DNA from: Haloplasma contractile
Lineage (GTDB): Bacteria; Bacillota_I; Bacilli_A; Haloplasmatales; Haloplasmataceae
Direction: 5' to 3'
Length of the DNA: 64,000 bases
Assembly: GCA_016841945.1 (NCBI GenBank)
Contig: JAENYC010000002.1
Span: 36,275-100,274, forward strand
Positions 26,701 to 34,361 of the stretch are shown piece by piece. The notes beneath the pieces were generated by a model that saw only the letters and a program-made list of their open reading frames with translations, ran no database searches and was not told the origin of the DNA. Both the position numbers and the translations under genes were made by a program. Numbering within the stretch: position 1 is the first letter of the stretch; every line of letters starts with the position of its first letter.

Positions 26701-29588
26701 TCATCACTCAATACATCGATTAAAGTGGTGTCTTCTTCATTTAGTATAATGATGTCATCATTTACTATAGGATTATCATTAACAGCGTTTATGGTCACAT
26801 GAACTGTTGCGCTTGCTGATGAATTTCCATCATAAATAGAATAAGTTATACTTACTAAGCCAGTATAATTTTCATTCGGTGTAAAATATAAGCAATTATC
26901 TTGAATTAAAATTGAAGCGTTTAGTATTGGTGTATATCCAATTAGGAGTGAATCACCATCAATATCATAATCATTAGCTAATACATCAATTAATATTGAT
27001 GTGTCTTCATCTATAGTGATACTATCATCAACAGCAACTGGTGCATCATTGACTGGAGTGACTGTTATGTTAACAGTTGCACTTGAAGTCGTCGTACTAT
27101 CACTTACAGTATATGTAAAACTATCTGTTCCATTAAAGTTACTATCTGGTGTATAACGAAGTTCATTTCCTTCTTGAGTGACGGTACCATTTAATCCTTG
27201 AGTAAAATCTTGAATGGTTAAAACATCATCTTCATAATCTACATCATTATTTAATACAGGTATTAATATTGACCCATCTTCTAAAACAGTGACATTATCA
27301 TCTAATAATGTTGGGGCATCGTTAATCGGATTAATTGTAATGGTAACTAATGCAATAACCGTTGATGTACCATCACTTATTGTATAAATAAAGGTATCTG
27401 TTTGATCAAAATTATCATTTGGAATATATCTTAATTTATTATTTTCTTGTGTAACAAATCCATTTCCTGGTTGAGAGAAGTTTATAATACTTAATTCATC
27501 ATTATCAATATCTACATCATTAGCTAAAACATCTATTAAAATATCATGGTCTTCATCAATTGTAACTGCATCATCAAATGCGATAGGATCATCATTGACA
27601 TTATTAACAGTTACGGTAACAGTTGCAGTTGATGTTTCAGTTCCATCACTGATGGTATAGGTAAAAGAATCACTTCCAAAGAAATCTGAATTTGGTGTAT
27701 ATTTTAATTGATTATTAACTTTTACAACAGTACCATTAGTACCTTGAGTAAATGTAGTTATATTGATAGTTTCATTATCAGTATCACCATCATTCAGTAA
27801 TACATCAATTAAAACAAATGTCTCCTCATCAAGTGTCGCTGTATCATCTATCGCATTAGGACCATCATTAACATTATTAACTGTGATTGTTACAGTAACA
27901 GTTGATGTTTCATTCCCATCACTAATGGTATAAGTAAAGGAATCTGTACCATTGAAATTATTGTTCGGTGTATACCTTAGTTGATTATTTTCTTCTATTA
28001 CTGTACCATTTGATGCTTGTGTGAAACTAACGATACTAAGGGTGTCTAAATCCACATCATAATCGTTATCTAATACATCAATCAATATGGTATCATCTTC
28101 ATCTAAAGAGACAGAATCCTGAACTGCGATAGGTGCATCATCAATCGGATTAATGGTAATAGTAACTGTTGCGGTTTTAGTTGTGATGCCATCACTGATG
28201 GTATAAGTGAAGGTATCCGAACCATTATAATCAACATTCGGAGTATAACGAATTTGATTGTTTTCTTGGGTTACAGTACCATTTATACCTTGAGTAAACT
28301 CAGAAATCGTTAAGACATCATTTTCTATATCCGTATCATTACTAAGTACATCGATTAAGATGGTTGTGTCTTCATCTAATGTCGCTGTATCATCAACAGC
28401 AATCGGTGCATCGTTAATGGAGTTAGTTGTGATGGTAACCGTTGCAGTAGATGTTTCAGTCCCATCACTAATGGTGTAGGTAAAACTATCTTCTCCACTA
28501 AAATCAACATCTGGTGCATAACGAAGTTTACCTTCTTCTTCTGTAACTGTACCGTTTGACCCTTGTGTGAATGTGGTAATACTTAGTGTATCTTGATCTA
28601 CATCGGTATCATTATCACACACATCAATTAATGTGGTATTATCTTCATCTAAAGAAGCGGTGTCATTTACGGCAACTGGTGCATCATTTACTGGATTTAC
28701 AGTAATTGTCACTGTTGCAGTTGAAGTATTTGTCCCATCACTAATCGTGTAAGTAAAACTGTCGGTCCCATTATAGTCTTGATTTGGAGTGTATCGTAAT
28801 TCATTGTCTTCTTGCGTGATGATACCATTTGTTGCTTGAGTAAATTCAGTGATACTTAAAGTATCATGATCTGTGTCATAATCATTTTCTAGGACATCAA
28901 TTAAAATAGAAGCGTCTTCATCAAGAGTCGCTGTATCACCTTCTGCATTTGGTGCATCGTCAATGGAATTTGTGGTGATGGTGACGGTCGCTGTTGACGT
29001 TTCTGTCCCATCACTAATGGTATAAGTGAAGCTATCCGTTCCATGAAAGTCTATGTTAGGTGTATAACGTAATTTGTTTTCTTCTTGCGTGACGGTACCA
29101 TTTGACCCTTGAGTAAATGCTGTAATATTAATTTCATCAAGGTCAACATCCGTATCATTTTCAAGTACCTCTATTAATACATCATCATCTTCATCGAGTG
29201 TCTCTGTATCATCAACGGCAACAGGTGCATCATTTACTGGATTAATTGTAATCGTAACGGTTGCTGTTGCACTTCCCCCTTTATTATCTTCAACAGTATA
29301 AGTAAAAGAATCTTCACCATGATAGTTCTTATTAGGGCTATAGTGAAGTTCATTCTCATCTTGCGTCACTGTTCCATGACTAGGGGTTGTGAATGTTGTG
29401 ATAGATAATAAATCTCCATTTTTATCTACATCATTTTCTAACACAGCAATATCAACATCTTCATCTTCATTCATTTCGATTTCATCATCTACTGCAACTG
29501 GTATTTGATTCGTTAAATCACATGCATTTAAAACTAAAATAATACAAATGATAAACATTAAAGTAAAGAATTTTAAAAAAGTTTTCAT
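23742..29588 (-). CDS. Giant tandem-95 (cadherin-like Ig) repeat lipoprotein, 1948 residues
   Basis: Signal peptide with lipobox LNAC (Cys 23), then 21 consecutive domains of about 91 residues and nothing else. Each domain opens with a P-x-A-x-D-D-x-x-x-x-D-E-D-x-x-x-L/I-I-D-V-L-x-N-D-x-D segment, continues with L-x-I-x-x-F-T-Q-G-x-N-G-T-V, L-R-Y-T-P-x-x-N-F and T-D-S-F-T-Y, and ends in a TATVTITINPVNDAP-like linker. This is the tandem-95/Big_9 family; the acidic D-D and D-E-D clusters are expected to bind Ca2+ and stiffen the rod. RBS AAAGGAGGAG precedes the ATG. The last domain has lost the acidic cluster (ENMSANQTT). Flanked by its own terminator, it is monocistronic. Role as long adhesin or stalk is inference. 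Confidence 0.9.
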   Translation of the reverse strand: MKTFLKFFTLMFIICIILVLNACDLTNQIPVAVDDEIEMNEDEDVDIAVLENDVDKNGDLLSITTFTTPSHGTVTQDENELHYSPNKNYHGEDSFTYTVEDNKGGSATATVTITINPVNDAPVAVDDTETLDEDDDVLIEVLENDTDVDLDEINITAFTQGSNGTVTQEENKLRYTPNIDFHGTDSFTYTISDGTETSTATVTITTNSIDDAPNAEGDTATLDEDASILIDVLENDYDTDHDTLSITEFTQATNGIITQEDNELRYTPNQDYNGTDSFTYTISDGTNTSTATVTITVNPVNDAPVAVNDTASLDEDNTTLIDVCDNDTDVDQDTLSITTFTQGSNGTVTEEEGKLRYAPDVDFSGEDSFTYTISDGTETSTATVTITTNSINDAPIAVDDTATLDEDTTILIDVLSNDTDIENDVLTISEFTQGINGTVTQENNQIRYTPNVDYNGSDTFTYTISDGITTKTATVTITINPIDDAPIAVQDSVSLDEDDTILIDVLDNDYDVDLDTLSIVSFTQASNGTVIEENNQLRYTPNNNFNGTDSFTYTISDGNETSTVTVTITVNNVNDGPNAIDDTATLDEETFVLIDVLLNDGDTDNETINITTFTQGTNGTVVKVNNQLKYTPNSDFFGSDSFTYTISDGTETSTATVTVTVNNVNDDPIAFDDAVTIDEDHDILIDVLANDVDIDNDELSIINFSQPGNGFVTQENNKLRYIPNDNFDQTDTFIYTISDGTSTVIALVTITINPINDAPTLLDDNVTVLEDGSILIPVLNNDVDYEDDVLTIQDFTQGLNGTVTQEGNELRYTPDSNFNGTDSFTYTVSDSTTTSSATVNITVTPVNDAPVAVDDSITIDEDTSILIDVLANDYDIDGDSLLIGYTPILNASILIQDNCLYFTPNENYTGLVSITYSIYDGNSSASATVHVTINAVNDNPIVNDDIIILNEEDTTLIDVLSDDYDVENDILTISAFTQGTYGTVTQEAGKLRYTPNANYNGTDSFTYTVSDGNGGFSTATVSITVKPVNDSPQVNDDNITVDEDGTILTDVLVNDIDIDGDTLSISSFGQGLNGLVVQEGNSLRYTPDNNFYGTDSFTYTISDGMGGTSSGTVNVTVNPKSDTPQAFDDTGVVDEDKTVLIDVLLNDIDVDGDTVSLNGFTEALNGTVTQEGDSLRYEPNDNFYGSDSFTYEISDGNGGIATATVNITINPINDLPIATNDNVVVDEDATVLIEVLINDTDIDGDTLSISQFTQGLNGTVVQEGDSIRYTPKNNFHGTDCFTYEIGDGNGGITTATVNITIDPVNDLPIATSDNGVVNEDQTILIDVLVNDTDIDGDTLGITGFTHGLNGTVVKEGDSLRYTPNDNFNGTDSFTYEISDDNGGVVTATVNIIVNPINDLPVAVDDIGITDEEGTILIDIFVNDTDIDGDTLSISGFTQGLNGNVSQEGDSLRYTPDTNFNGIDSFIYEIHDGNGGIATATVNITINPINDLPIATSDNGVVDEDQTILIDVLVNDTDIDGDTLSISGFTQGLNGTVAQEGDSLRYTPNDNFHGTDNFTYEISDNNGGVVTATVNIIVNPINDLPVAVDDIGITDEDGTILIDVLINDTDIDGDTLFISGFSYGINGTVSQEGDSLRYTPDANFNGTDSFTYDISDGRGGIATATVNIIINPINDLPVATNDNVDIDEDSTVLIDVLTNDSDIDGDTIIITGFTQGTSGNVSLEGNSICYTPYNNFYGTDTFNYEISDGKGGIATATVVISVHGLNDDPVAVDDYVSGDEDTTLIIDVLYNDYDIEPFDTINLLNYTNGVYGTVTIVGDTIQYVPDPNFNGTDSFTYDISDGRGGNATATVYVTINPVNDAPDAQEDTENMSANQTTLIDVLDNDSDIDNDALSIHSFTQGTHGTVSQEGNELRYTPDENYSGTDSFTYEVSDGNGGITQTTVTINIWV
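24567..25670 (-). repeat. Two tandem copies of a 552-bp, two-domain block inside the tandem-95 gene
   Basis: Domains 15-16 (25119-25670) and 17-18 (24567-25118) are a duplicated pair. Domains 15 and 17 both begin LPIATSDNGVV, domains 16 and 18 both begin LPVAVDDIGITDE, and long DNA stretches agree closely. The starts are exactly 552 bases (184 codons) apart, so the duplication kept frame. Neighbouring domains are more diverged, which dates this event as the most recent. Confidence 0.8.
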
Positions 29589-29934
29589 CTTCTCCTCCTT
29601 TTTATATATATAATATGATTATAATTCTTTCAAATGAATGAGTGTGTCGAATTATGTCGGTGATTGAATATTAAATTATAAATGTAAAAAAGATAATTGT
29701 TTTTTTTGTAAATAATCATAATAGGAGAAAAAAGCATAATATATTTCAATTATAAATAGTTAATAAACAATGTTAGTGTAGTAATACTGTTGTTCTACAT
29801 TTTGTTACAAAATGCACAAAATAACTTTCATATCTAACAAGGTTTATTTTTAATATGAGGTATGCTATTATAGGATTAATAAAGGTTGAATTTATTGTGA
29901 TAAATGAGAGAAAGCGCATACTTTGGTGATAGAT
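29589..29934. promoter_or_regulatory. Divergent control region between the giant protein gene and the tungsten operon
   Basis: It holds a perfect inverted repeat CATTTTG-TTA-CAAAATG (29798-29814) and an extended -10 (TGCTATTAT, 29863-29871; -10 hexamer 29866-29871) about 60 bases before the AOR-like start; the -35 is weak, which would fit an activator or extended -10 promoter. No molybdenum-cofactor riboswitch architecture is recognisable. The minus-strand promoter could not be placed with confidence. Confidence 0.4.
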
Positions 29935-31002
29935 ATGAATCGGGTTGTAAAGATAGACCTAACAAACAAAGAAGTAAGTCAATATAAAGTTAAAAATAAT
30001 GTCATCGGTGGTAAGGTGATGGCTGTTAATATCTTCAAAGATATTGTACCAGTTGATGCCAAACCTTTTGATATAAATAATACGATTGTTATTTCAACCA
30101 GTCCTTTCATTTCAATAAGTGCTCCTTTTAATCGCTATCATGTCAGTTTTATATCACCCCTTACAAATCTTTTTACCACTTCTAATTATGGTGGTATTTT
30201 TGGTTTAGTTTTAAAACAGTTAGGATATGATGCACTTATTATCACCGGTATATCAAAACATCCTATTTGGATTGAAGTGAATGAGGATGGTATTTACTTT
30301 CATGATGCTAGCTGTTATTGGGGCTTAACGACATCAAAAACTAAAGAGAAAATAAATTCTAATGTTCATTTAATCATTGGTCCTGCTGGTGAAAATAGGG
30401 TTAAATATGCCAATGTGATAAGCAATCAAAAAAGCTATGATAAATATGGGGTGGGGGCTTTATTTGGTACTAAGAATCTAAAGGCGATTGTTGTTAATGG
30501 TAAAAGTAAAGCATTAAATCTTAACCCATGCTTTAACTGTCCTTATCAATGTGGTAAAGTGTTTCCTATTAAAGATATAATACTAAAGGAAAAAGAATTT
30601 GTATATTTAAATAAATTAAGTCAAAATGAAGAGAAATTGATAAAATGGAAGAAACTGGCAGATGACATGGGACTTGATATGATTCATCTTATAGAACTAT
30701 ATCTTTCAATATCTAAAGATTTAGATATTGAAACCTTAATTAAACAGGTTGTTTATGATAAAGTAGAATATAATATTAAAAATAGAATGAAAAAATTAAA
30801 TATAGAAAAAGAAATTGCATCATTTCTTGGATTATGCAGCTATGTTTTGAAATATGAAACAGTGGAGCCTTATATTCGTTTATTTAATGATAAAATGGGT
30901 TTAAATCTAACAAAAGAAGATTTTGAAAATATTGTGATGGCGAGTTATCACTTGGAACAAGATTATAATAAAAAGAGGAAAATAGAGGAGAGAATAAGAT
31001 GA
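29935..31002 (+). CDS. Miniature aldehyde:ferredoxin oxidoreductase-like protein
   Basis: A 355-residue relative of tungsten AOR enzymes, which are about 600 residues. The N-terminal AOR domain is clear: IDLTNKEV, NRYHVSFISPLTNLFTTSNYGG, LKQLGYDALIITG, YGVGALFGTKNLKAIV. It keeps C-x2-C-x3-C (Cys199, 202, 206), the DDMGLD motif (243-248), the LGLC motif that supplies the fourth cluster Cys (Cys301) and the tail signature resembling NLERxFN (here HLEQDYN). Missing are about 90 residues before the Cys motif and about 100 between GLD and LGLC, and the G-R-x-G loop Arg is replaced. ATG 29935 has GGTGAT upstream. It overlaps tupA, so tungsten use is likely; catalysis is uncertain. Confidence 0.75.
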   Translation: MNRVVKIDLTNKEVSQYKVKNNVIGGKVMAVNIFKDIVPVDAKPFDINNTIVISTSPFISISAPFNRYHVSFISPLTNLFTTSNYGGIFGLVLKQLGYDALIITGISKHPIWIEVNEDGIYFHDASCYWGLTTSKTKEKINSNVHLIIGPAGENRVKYANVISNQKSYDKYGVGALFGTKNLKAIVVNGKSKALNLNPCFNCPYQCGKVFPIKDIILKEKEFVYLNKLSQNEEKLIKWKKLADDMGLDMIHLIELYLSISKDLDIETLIKQVVYDKVEYNIKNRMKKLNIEKEIASFLGLCSYVLKYETVEPYIRLFNDKMGLNLTKEDFENIVMASYHLEQDYNKKRKIEERIR

Positions 31003-31799
31003 AAAAAATATTAACCATTGTGTTTGTTTTGTTTATGTTCACTAGTTTATTTGGTTGTAAAAAGGAACAATCTATTATTTTAGCCACCACAACCTCAACA
31101 GAAAACAGTGGTTTATTAGATTTTTTACTGCCTTATTTTGAAGAAGAGACAGGAATTGAAGTCAAAGTCGTTGCGGTTGGTACAGGTGCTGCTCTTGAAA
31201 TGGGAAGAAATGGTGAGGCTGATATATTAATGGTACATGATAAAACTAGGGAATTAGAATTTATCAGTGAAAACTATGGTACTTTACGAAGTGATTTTAT
31301 GTTTAATGATTTTGTGATTGTAGGTCCTGGCGTTGTTGGTGATAATACATTAGTTTCAGTTTTACAAGCGATTAAAGATAGTGAAACATTTGTTTCCCGT
31401 GGTGATAATTCAGGTACACATTCTAAAGAAATGAGTTTATGGGACACAACAGAAATAGGAAATAGCGGTGAATGGTATATTGAAACCGGTAAAGGAATGG
31501 GTGATACCTTAATGATGGCAGATGAATTACAAGCCTATACTTTATCAGATCGTGCCACTTTTTTATCAATGCTAGATAATTTAGATTTAGAAATTGTGTA
31601 TGAGAATCCAGAAGAATTAAAAAATCAATATGGCATTATGTTAGTTAATCCTGAATTACATAATAATATTAATACAGAAGAAGCTAAGAAACTTTATGAT
31701 TGGCTCATATCTGAACGTGGACAAGAATTAATTAATCAATATGGACTTGAAGAATATGACCAACAATTATTCTTTGCCAACGCACCAAAGGTAGAATAG
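30999..31799 (+). CDS. tupA: Tungstate ABC transporter, substrate-binding lipoprotein
   Basis: A 266-residue periplasmic-type binding protein tethered by a lipobox (SLFGC). The oxyanion-binding signature ILATTTSTENSGLL directly follows the linker, and VVAVGTGAALEMGRNGEADILMVHD, SRGDNSGTHSKE and TGKGMGDTL are the TupA ligand-loop motifs that select tungstate over molybdate. Start overlaps the AOR-like gene by four bases (ATGA). Forms an importer with tupB and tupC and feeds the cofactor genes downstream. Confidence 0.92.
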   Translation: MKKILTIVFVLFMFTSLFGCKKEQSIILATTTSTENSGLLDFLLPYFEEETGIEVKVVAVGTGAALEMGRNGEADILMVHDKTRELEFISENYGTLRSDFMFNDFVIVGPGVVGDNTLVSVLQAIKDSETFVSRGDNSGTHSKEMSLWDTTEIGNSGEWYIETGKGMGDTLMMADELQAYTLSDRATFLSMLDNLDLEIVYENPEELKNQYGIMLVNPELHNNINTEEAKKLYDWLISERGQELINQYGLEEYDQQLFFANAPKVE

Positions 31800-31802
31800 C
31801 GT

Positions 31803-32498
31803 ATGCATTATATATTTGAGGGAATTAAAGAAGGAGTTGAACTAATCTTAAGTTTTGATGAAGCATTATATGATATCATTATCCTATCACTCATCGTATC
31901 ATGTGTTGCAACCTTTATTGCCTCCCTCATTTCTATACCAACAGGATTAATTATTGCCACTCATGATTTTCGATTTAAAAAACTTATCTCAAAAATTTTA
32001 TATAGTTTAATGGGAATCCCTCCTGTTGTCTTAGGATTATTTGTGTTTATTTTCGTATCAAGAAATGGACCTTTAGGCAGATTGGAGTTAGTTTTTACCC
32101 CTACTGCGATGATTATCGCACAAGTCTTGTTAATTACACCAATCATTACGAGTTTAATTATAAATAATACCAGTGAAGTATCTCATCGTATTATAAATAC
32201 TTGTAAAACGCTGGGTGCTAGTAAAAGCGAAACACTAAGGCAATTGATGAAGGAGGTTAAAACCTATATTTTTATCGCTGTCATCGCTGGCTTTTCTCGG
32301 GCAATATCAGAAGTTGGTGCAGTCATGATTGTCGGTGGAAATATAAAGGGACATACCCGTGTGATGACAACCTTTATCGCCTTAAATAATAGTCAAGGTA
32401 ATTATTCAACATCAATTGCGATGGGACTTATTTTACTAACGATTTCATATGTCATCCATTCTATTTCATACAAGTACGTGATAGGTGATAAAAGATGA
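31803..32498 (+). CDS. tupB: Tungstate ABC transporter, permease
   Basis: A 231-residue inner-membrane protein with about five transmembrane helices. The ATPase-contact loop reads NTCKTLGASKSETLRQLMKEV and the TupB/CysT-like block RAISEVGAVMIVGGNIKGHTRVMTT follows. It starts three bases after tupA and its stop overlaps the tupC ATG by four bases, so the three products are translated together. Confidence 0.92.
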   Translation: MHYIFEGIKEGVELILSFDEALYDIIILSLIVSCVATFIASLISIPTGLIIATHDFRFKKLISKILYSLMGIPPVVLGLFVFIFVSRNGPLGRLELVFTPTAMIIAQVLLITPIITSLIINNTSEVSHRIINTCKTLGASKSETLRQLMKEVKTYIFIAVIAGFSRAISEVGAVMIVGGNIKGHTRVMTTFIALNNSQGNYSTSIAMGLILLTISYVIHSISYKYVIGDKR

Positions 32499-33124
32499 AT
32501 GTTAAAATAAATAATTTAAAGAAATATTATCAAGATAAATTAATCCTTAATATTAAAGAAATAGAATTTAAAGAAAACCAAACCTATTGTATTAGAGGAA
32601 GAAATGGCAGTGGAAAGACAACTTTGATGCAAATCATCACCCAGCTTTTATCTTATAACACAGGAGAAATAAGATACAATCATCAAATGGTTAACAAGGC
32701 TTTGATGAAACAAATGACATATGTTTCACAAAATCCTTATGTTTTTAATACAACTGTTTTTGAAAATATCTATTATCCATTAAAACTAAGAAATAATAAA
32801 AAGATTGAGATAGAAAGCTTAATCGATGATTATTTAGCATATTTTGAACTAAAAGACCTTAAACATCAACAATCGCAAATTTGTTCATCGGGTGAAAAGA
32901 TGAAAATTGCGCTTATTAGAAGTTTTATATTTAAACCACAACTACTCTGTTTAGATGAACCAACGACGAATTTAGATGTGGAATCAATTGAAAAATTAAA
33001 GAAAAAATTACTTGAATTAAAAAAACATACGACCATTATTTTTATTTCACATGATTTAGAGTTTATTCAGACATTAAGTGATAAGACCTATCTATTAAAG
33101 GATGGAAAATTAAGAATTGAGTGA
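32495..33124 (+). CDS. tupC: Tungstate ABC transporter, ATPase
   Basis: A compact 209-residue ABC ATPase. Walker A is GRNGSGKTTL, the Q-loop YVSQNPYVF, Walker B LLCLDEPTTNLD and the switch His is in ISHDLEF. The signature loop reads CSSGEKMKIALIRSF rather than LSGGQ, a divergent but positionally correct version. Translationally coupled to tupB. It energises import of tungstate (or molybdate) for the formate dehydrogenase and AOR-like protein of this operon. Confidence 0.9.
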   Translation: MNVKINNLKKYYQDKLILNIKEIEFKENQTYCIRGRNGSGKTTLMQIITQLLSYNTGEIRYNHQMVNKALMKQMTYVSQNPYVFNTTVFENIYYPLKLRNNKKIEIESLIDDYLAYFELKDLKHQQSQICSSGEKMKIALIRSFIFKPQLLCLDEPTTNLDVESIEKLKKKLLELKKHTTIIFISHDLEFIQTLSDKTYLLKDGKLRIE

Positions 33125-33129
33125 TAATT

Positions 33130-34353
33130 ATGTTTACTGTCTATGCCATTGACGAAGCCAAAAGATTAATAAGAGAAAATTTCACATCATTTACACCCCA
33201 TATAGAGACCGTCTCTATTTTAAATAGCGTTAATCGATTTTTAGCGATTGATATCTATGCTAACGCTGCTGTTCCACATTTTAATCGCTCAACTGTTGAT
33301 GGATATGCGATTAAAACTAGTGATGTTAAGGGAGCATGTGATACCCTGCCTTCTTCTTTATTCATTGTTGGCGAAGTGATAATGGGACAACCTTACAACA
33401 AGCCACTATCAACCGGTGAAGCCATTTATGTACCAACAGGAGGGGTCTTACCTCAAGGTGCTGATGCGGTTGTAATGATTGAAGATACAGAAGTTTTAAA
33501 TAAAAATGAATTATTTGTTTATAAGAAATTAGCACCTAAAGAGAATGTCTTGTTTATCGGTGAAGATATAAAAGAAGATACCATAGTGTTAAATAAAGGT
33601 CATCAAATAAAGGCACAAGATTTAGGCCTTTTGACGGCCATTGGCTATACAGATGTAAAAGTATTTAAGAAAATACGTTTTACCGTTATATCAACGGGTG
33701 ATGAAATCATTCATCCAAATAAAGCGCCTAGAATAGGCGAAATAAGAGATATAAATACCTATACAATATCCGGTATCATAGAAGAAAGAAATCATGCGCT
33801 TGTAGATATTCATGTTATTAAAGATAATGAATACTTATTAAAAGAAGTGATGGAAAAAAGTATTGAAAAAAGCGATGTTGTCGTTATATCTGGAGGAAGT
33901 TCTGTTGGAGAAAGGGATTTAACTACCAAAATATTAAATGAAATTGAAACAGATTCAGTGTTTGTACATGGTATCGCGATGAAACCAGGAAAACCCACTG
34001 TATTTGCGAAGGTAAAGGATAAGTTGGTCTTTGGTTTGCCAGGTCAACCCGCCTCTGCGTTTATGGTGTTTCAAACATTTATCTCACATATAGAAAGTGT
34101 ACTCTTGGGAAAAGAAAAAAGTTTGTTGTTTTATATAGAAGCAACACTTGCGAAAAATGTTCATTCAACCCCAGGTAGAGAGACTTATCAAATGGTTAAA
34201 GTCATTGAAAAAAAAGAGGGATATTTGGCTGAACCGATTTATGGTAAATCAGGTACAATGTCCTTAATCACAGAAGCAGATGGATTCATAATAATCCCTG
34301 TTCAAAAAGAAGGCATACAAAGAAATGAAAAAGTGAAAGTATATAAACTGTAG
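33130..34353 (+). CDS. moeA: Molybdopterin molybdenumtransferase MoeA
   Basis: A 407-residue MoeA, which inserts molybdate or tungstate into adenylated molybdopterin in the cytosol. Seen: PHFNRSTVDGYAI (domain I), YVPTGGVLPQGADAVVMIEDTE, STGDEI and a VISGGSSVGERD MPT-binding loop, GIAMKPGKPT and GLPGQPASA. A GTG at 33121 overlapping tupC is possible, but ATG 33130 with GAGTGAT upstream is preferred. Next to a second MoeA-type gene, an arrangement seen where W and Mo loading are divided. Confidence 0.9.
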   Translation: MFTVYAIDEAKRLIRENFTSFTPHIETVSILNSVNRFLAIDIYANAAVPHFNRSTVDGYAIKTSDVKGACDTLPSSLFIVGEVIMGQPYNKPLSTGEAIYVPTGGVLPQGADAVVMIEDTEVLNKNELFVYKKLAPKENVLFIGEDIKEDTIVLNKGHQIKAQDLGLLTAIGYTDVKVFKKIRFTVISTGDEIIHPNKAPRIGEIRDINTYTISGIIEERNHALVDIHVIKDNEYLLKEVMEKSIEKSDVVVISGGSSVGERDLTTKILNEIETDSVFVHGIAMKPGKPTVFAKVKDKLVFGLPGQPASAFMVFQTFISHIESVLLGKEKSLLFYIEATLAKNVHSTPGRETYQMVKVIEKKEGYLAEPIYGKSGTMSLITEADGFIIIPVQKEGIQRNEKVKVYKL

Positions 34354-34361
34354 GTGATATG

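Noticed and set aside
24300..29500. CRISPR array, because of regular repetition
   Set aside because: The period is about 270-280 bases, coding and diverged, not short identical repeats with spacers.
29798..29814. Molybdenum-cofactor riboswitch upstream of the tungsten operon
   Set aside because: Only a single 7-bp hairpin (CATTTTG/CAAAATG) is visible; the multi-helix architecture is missing.
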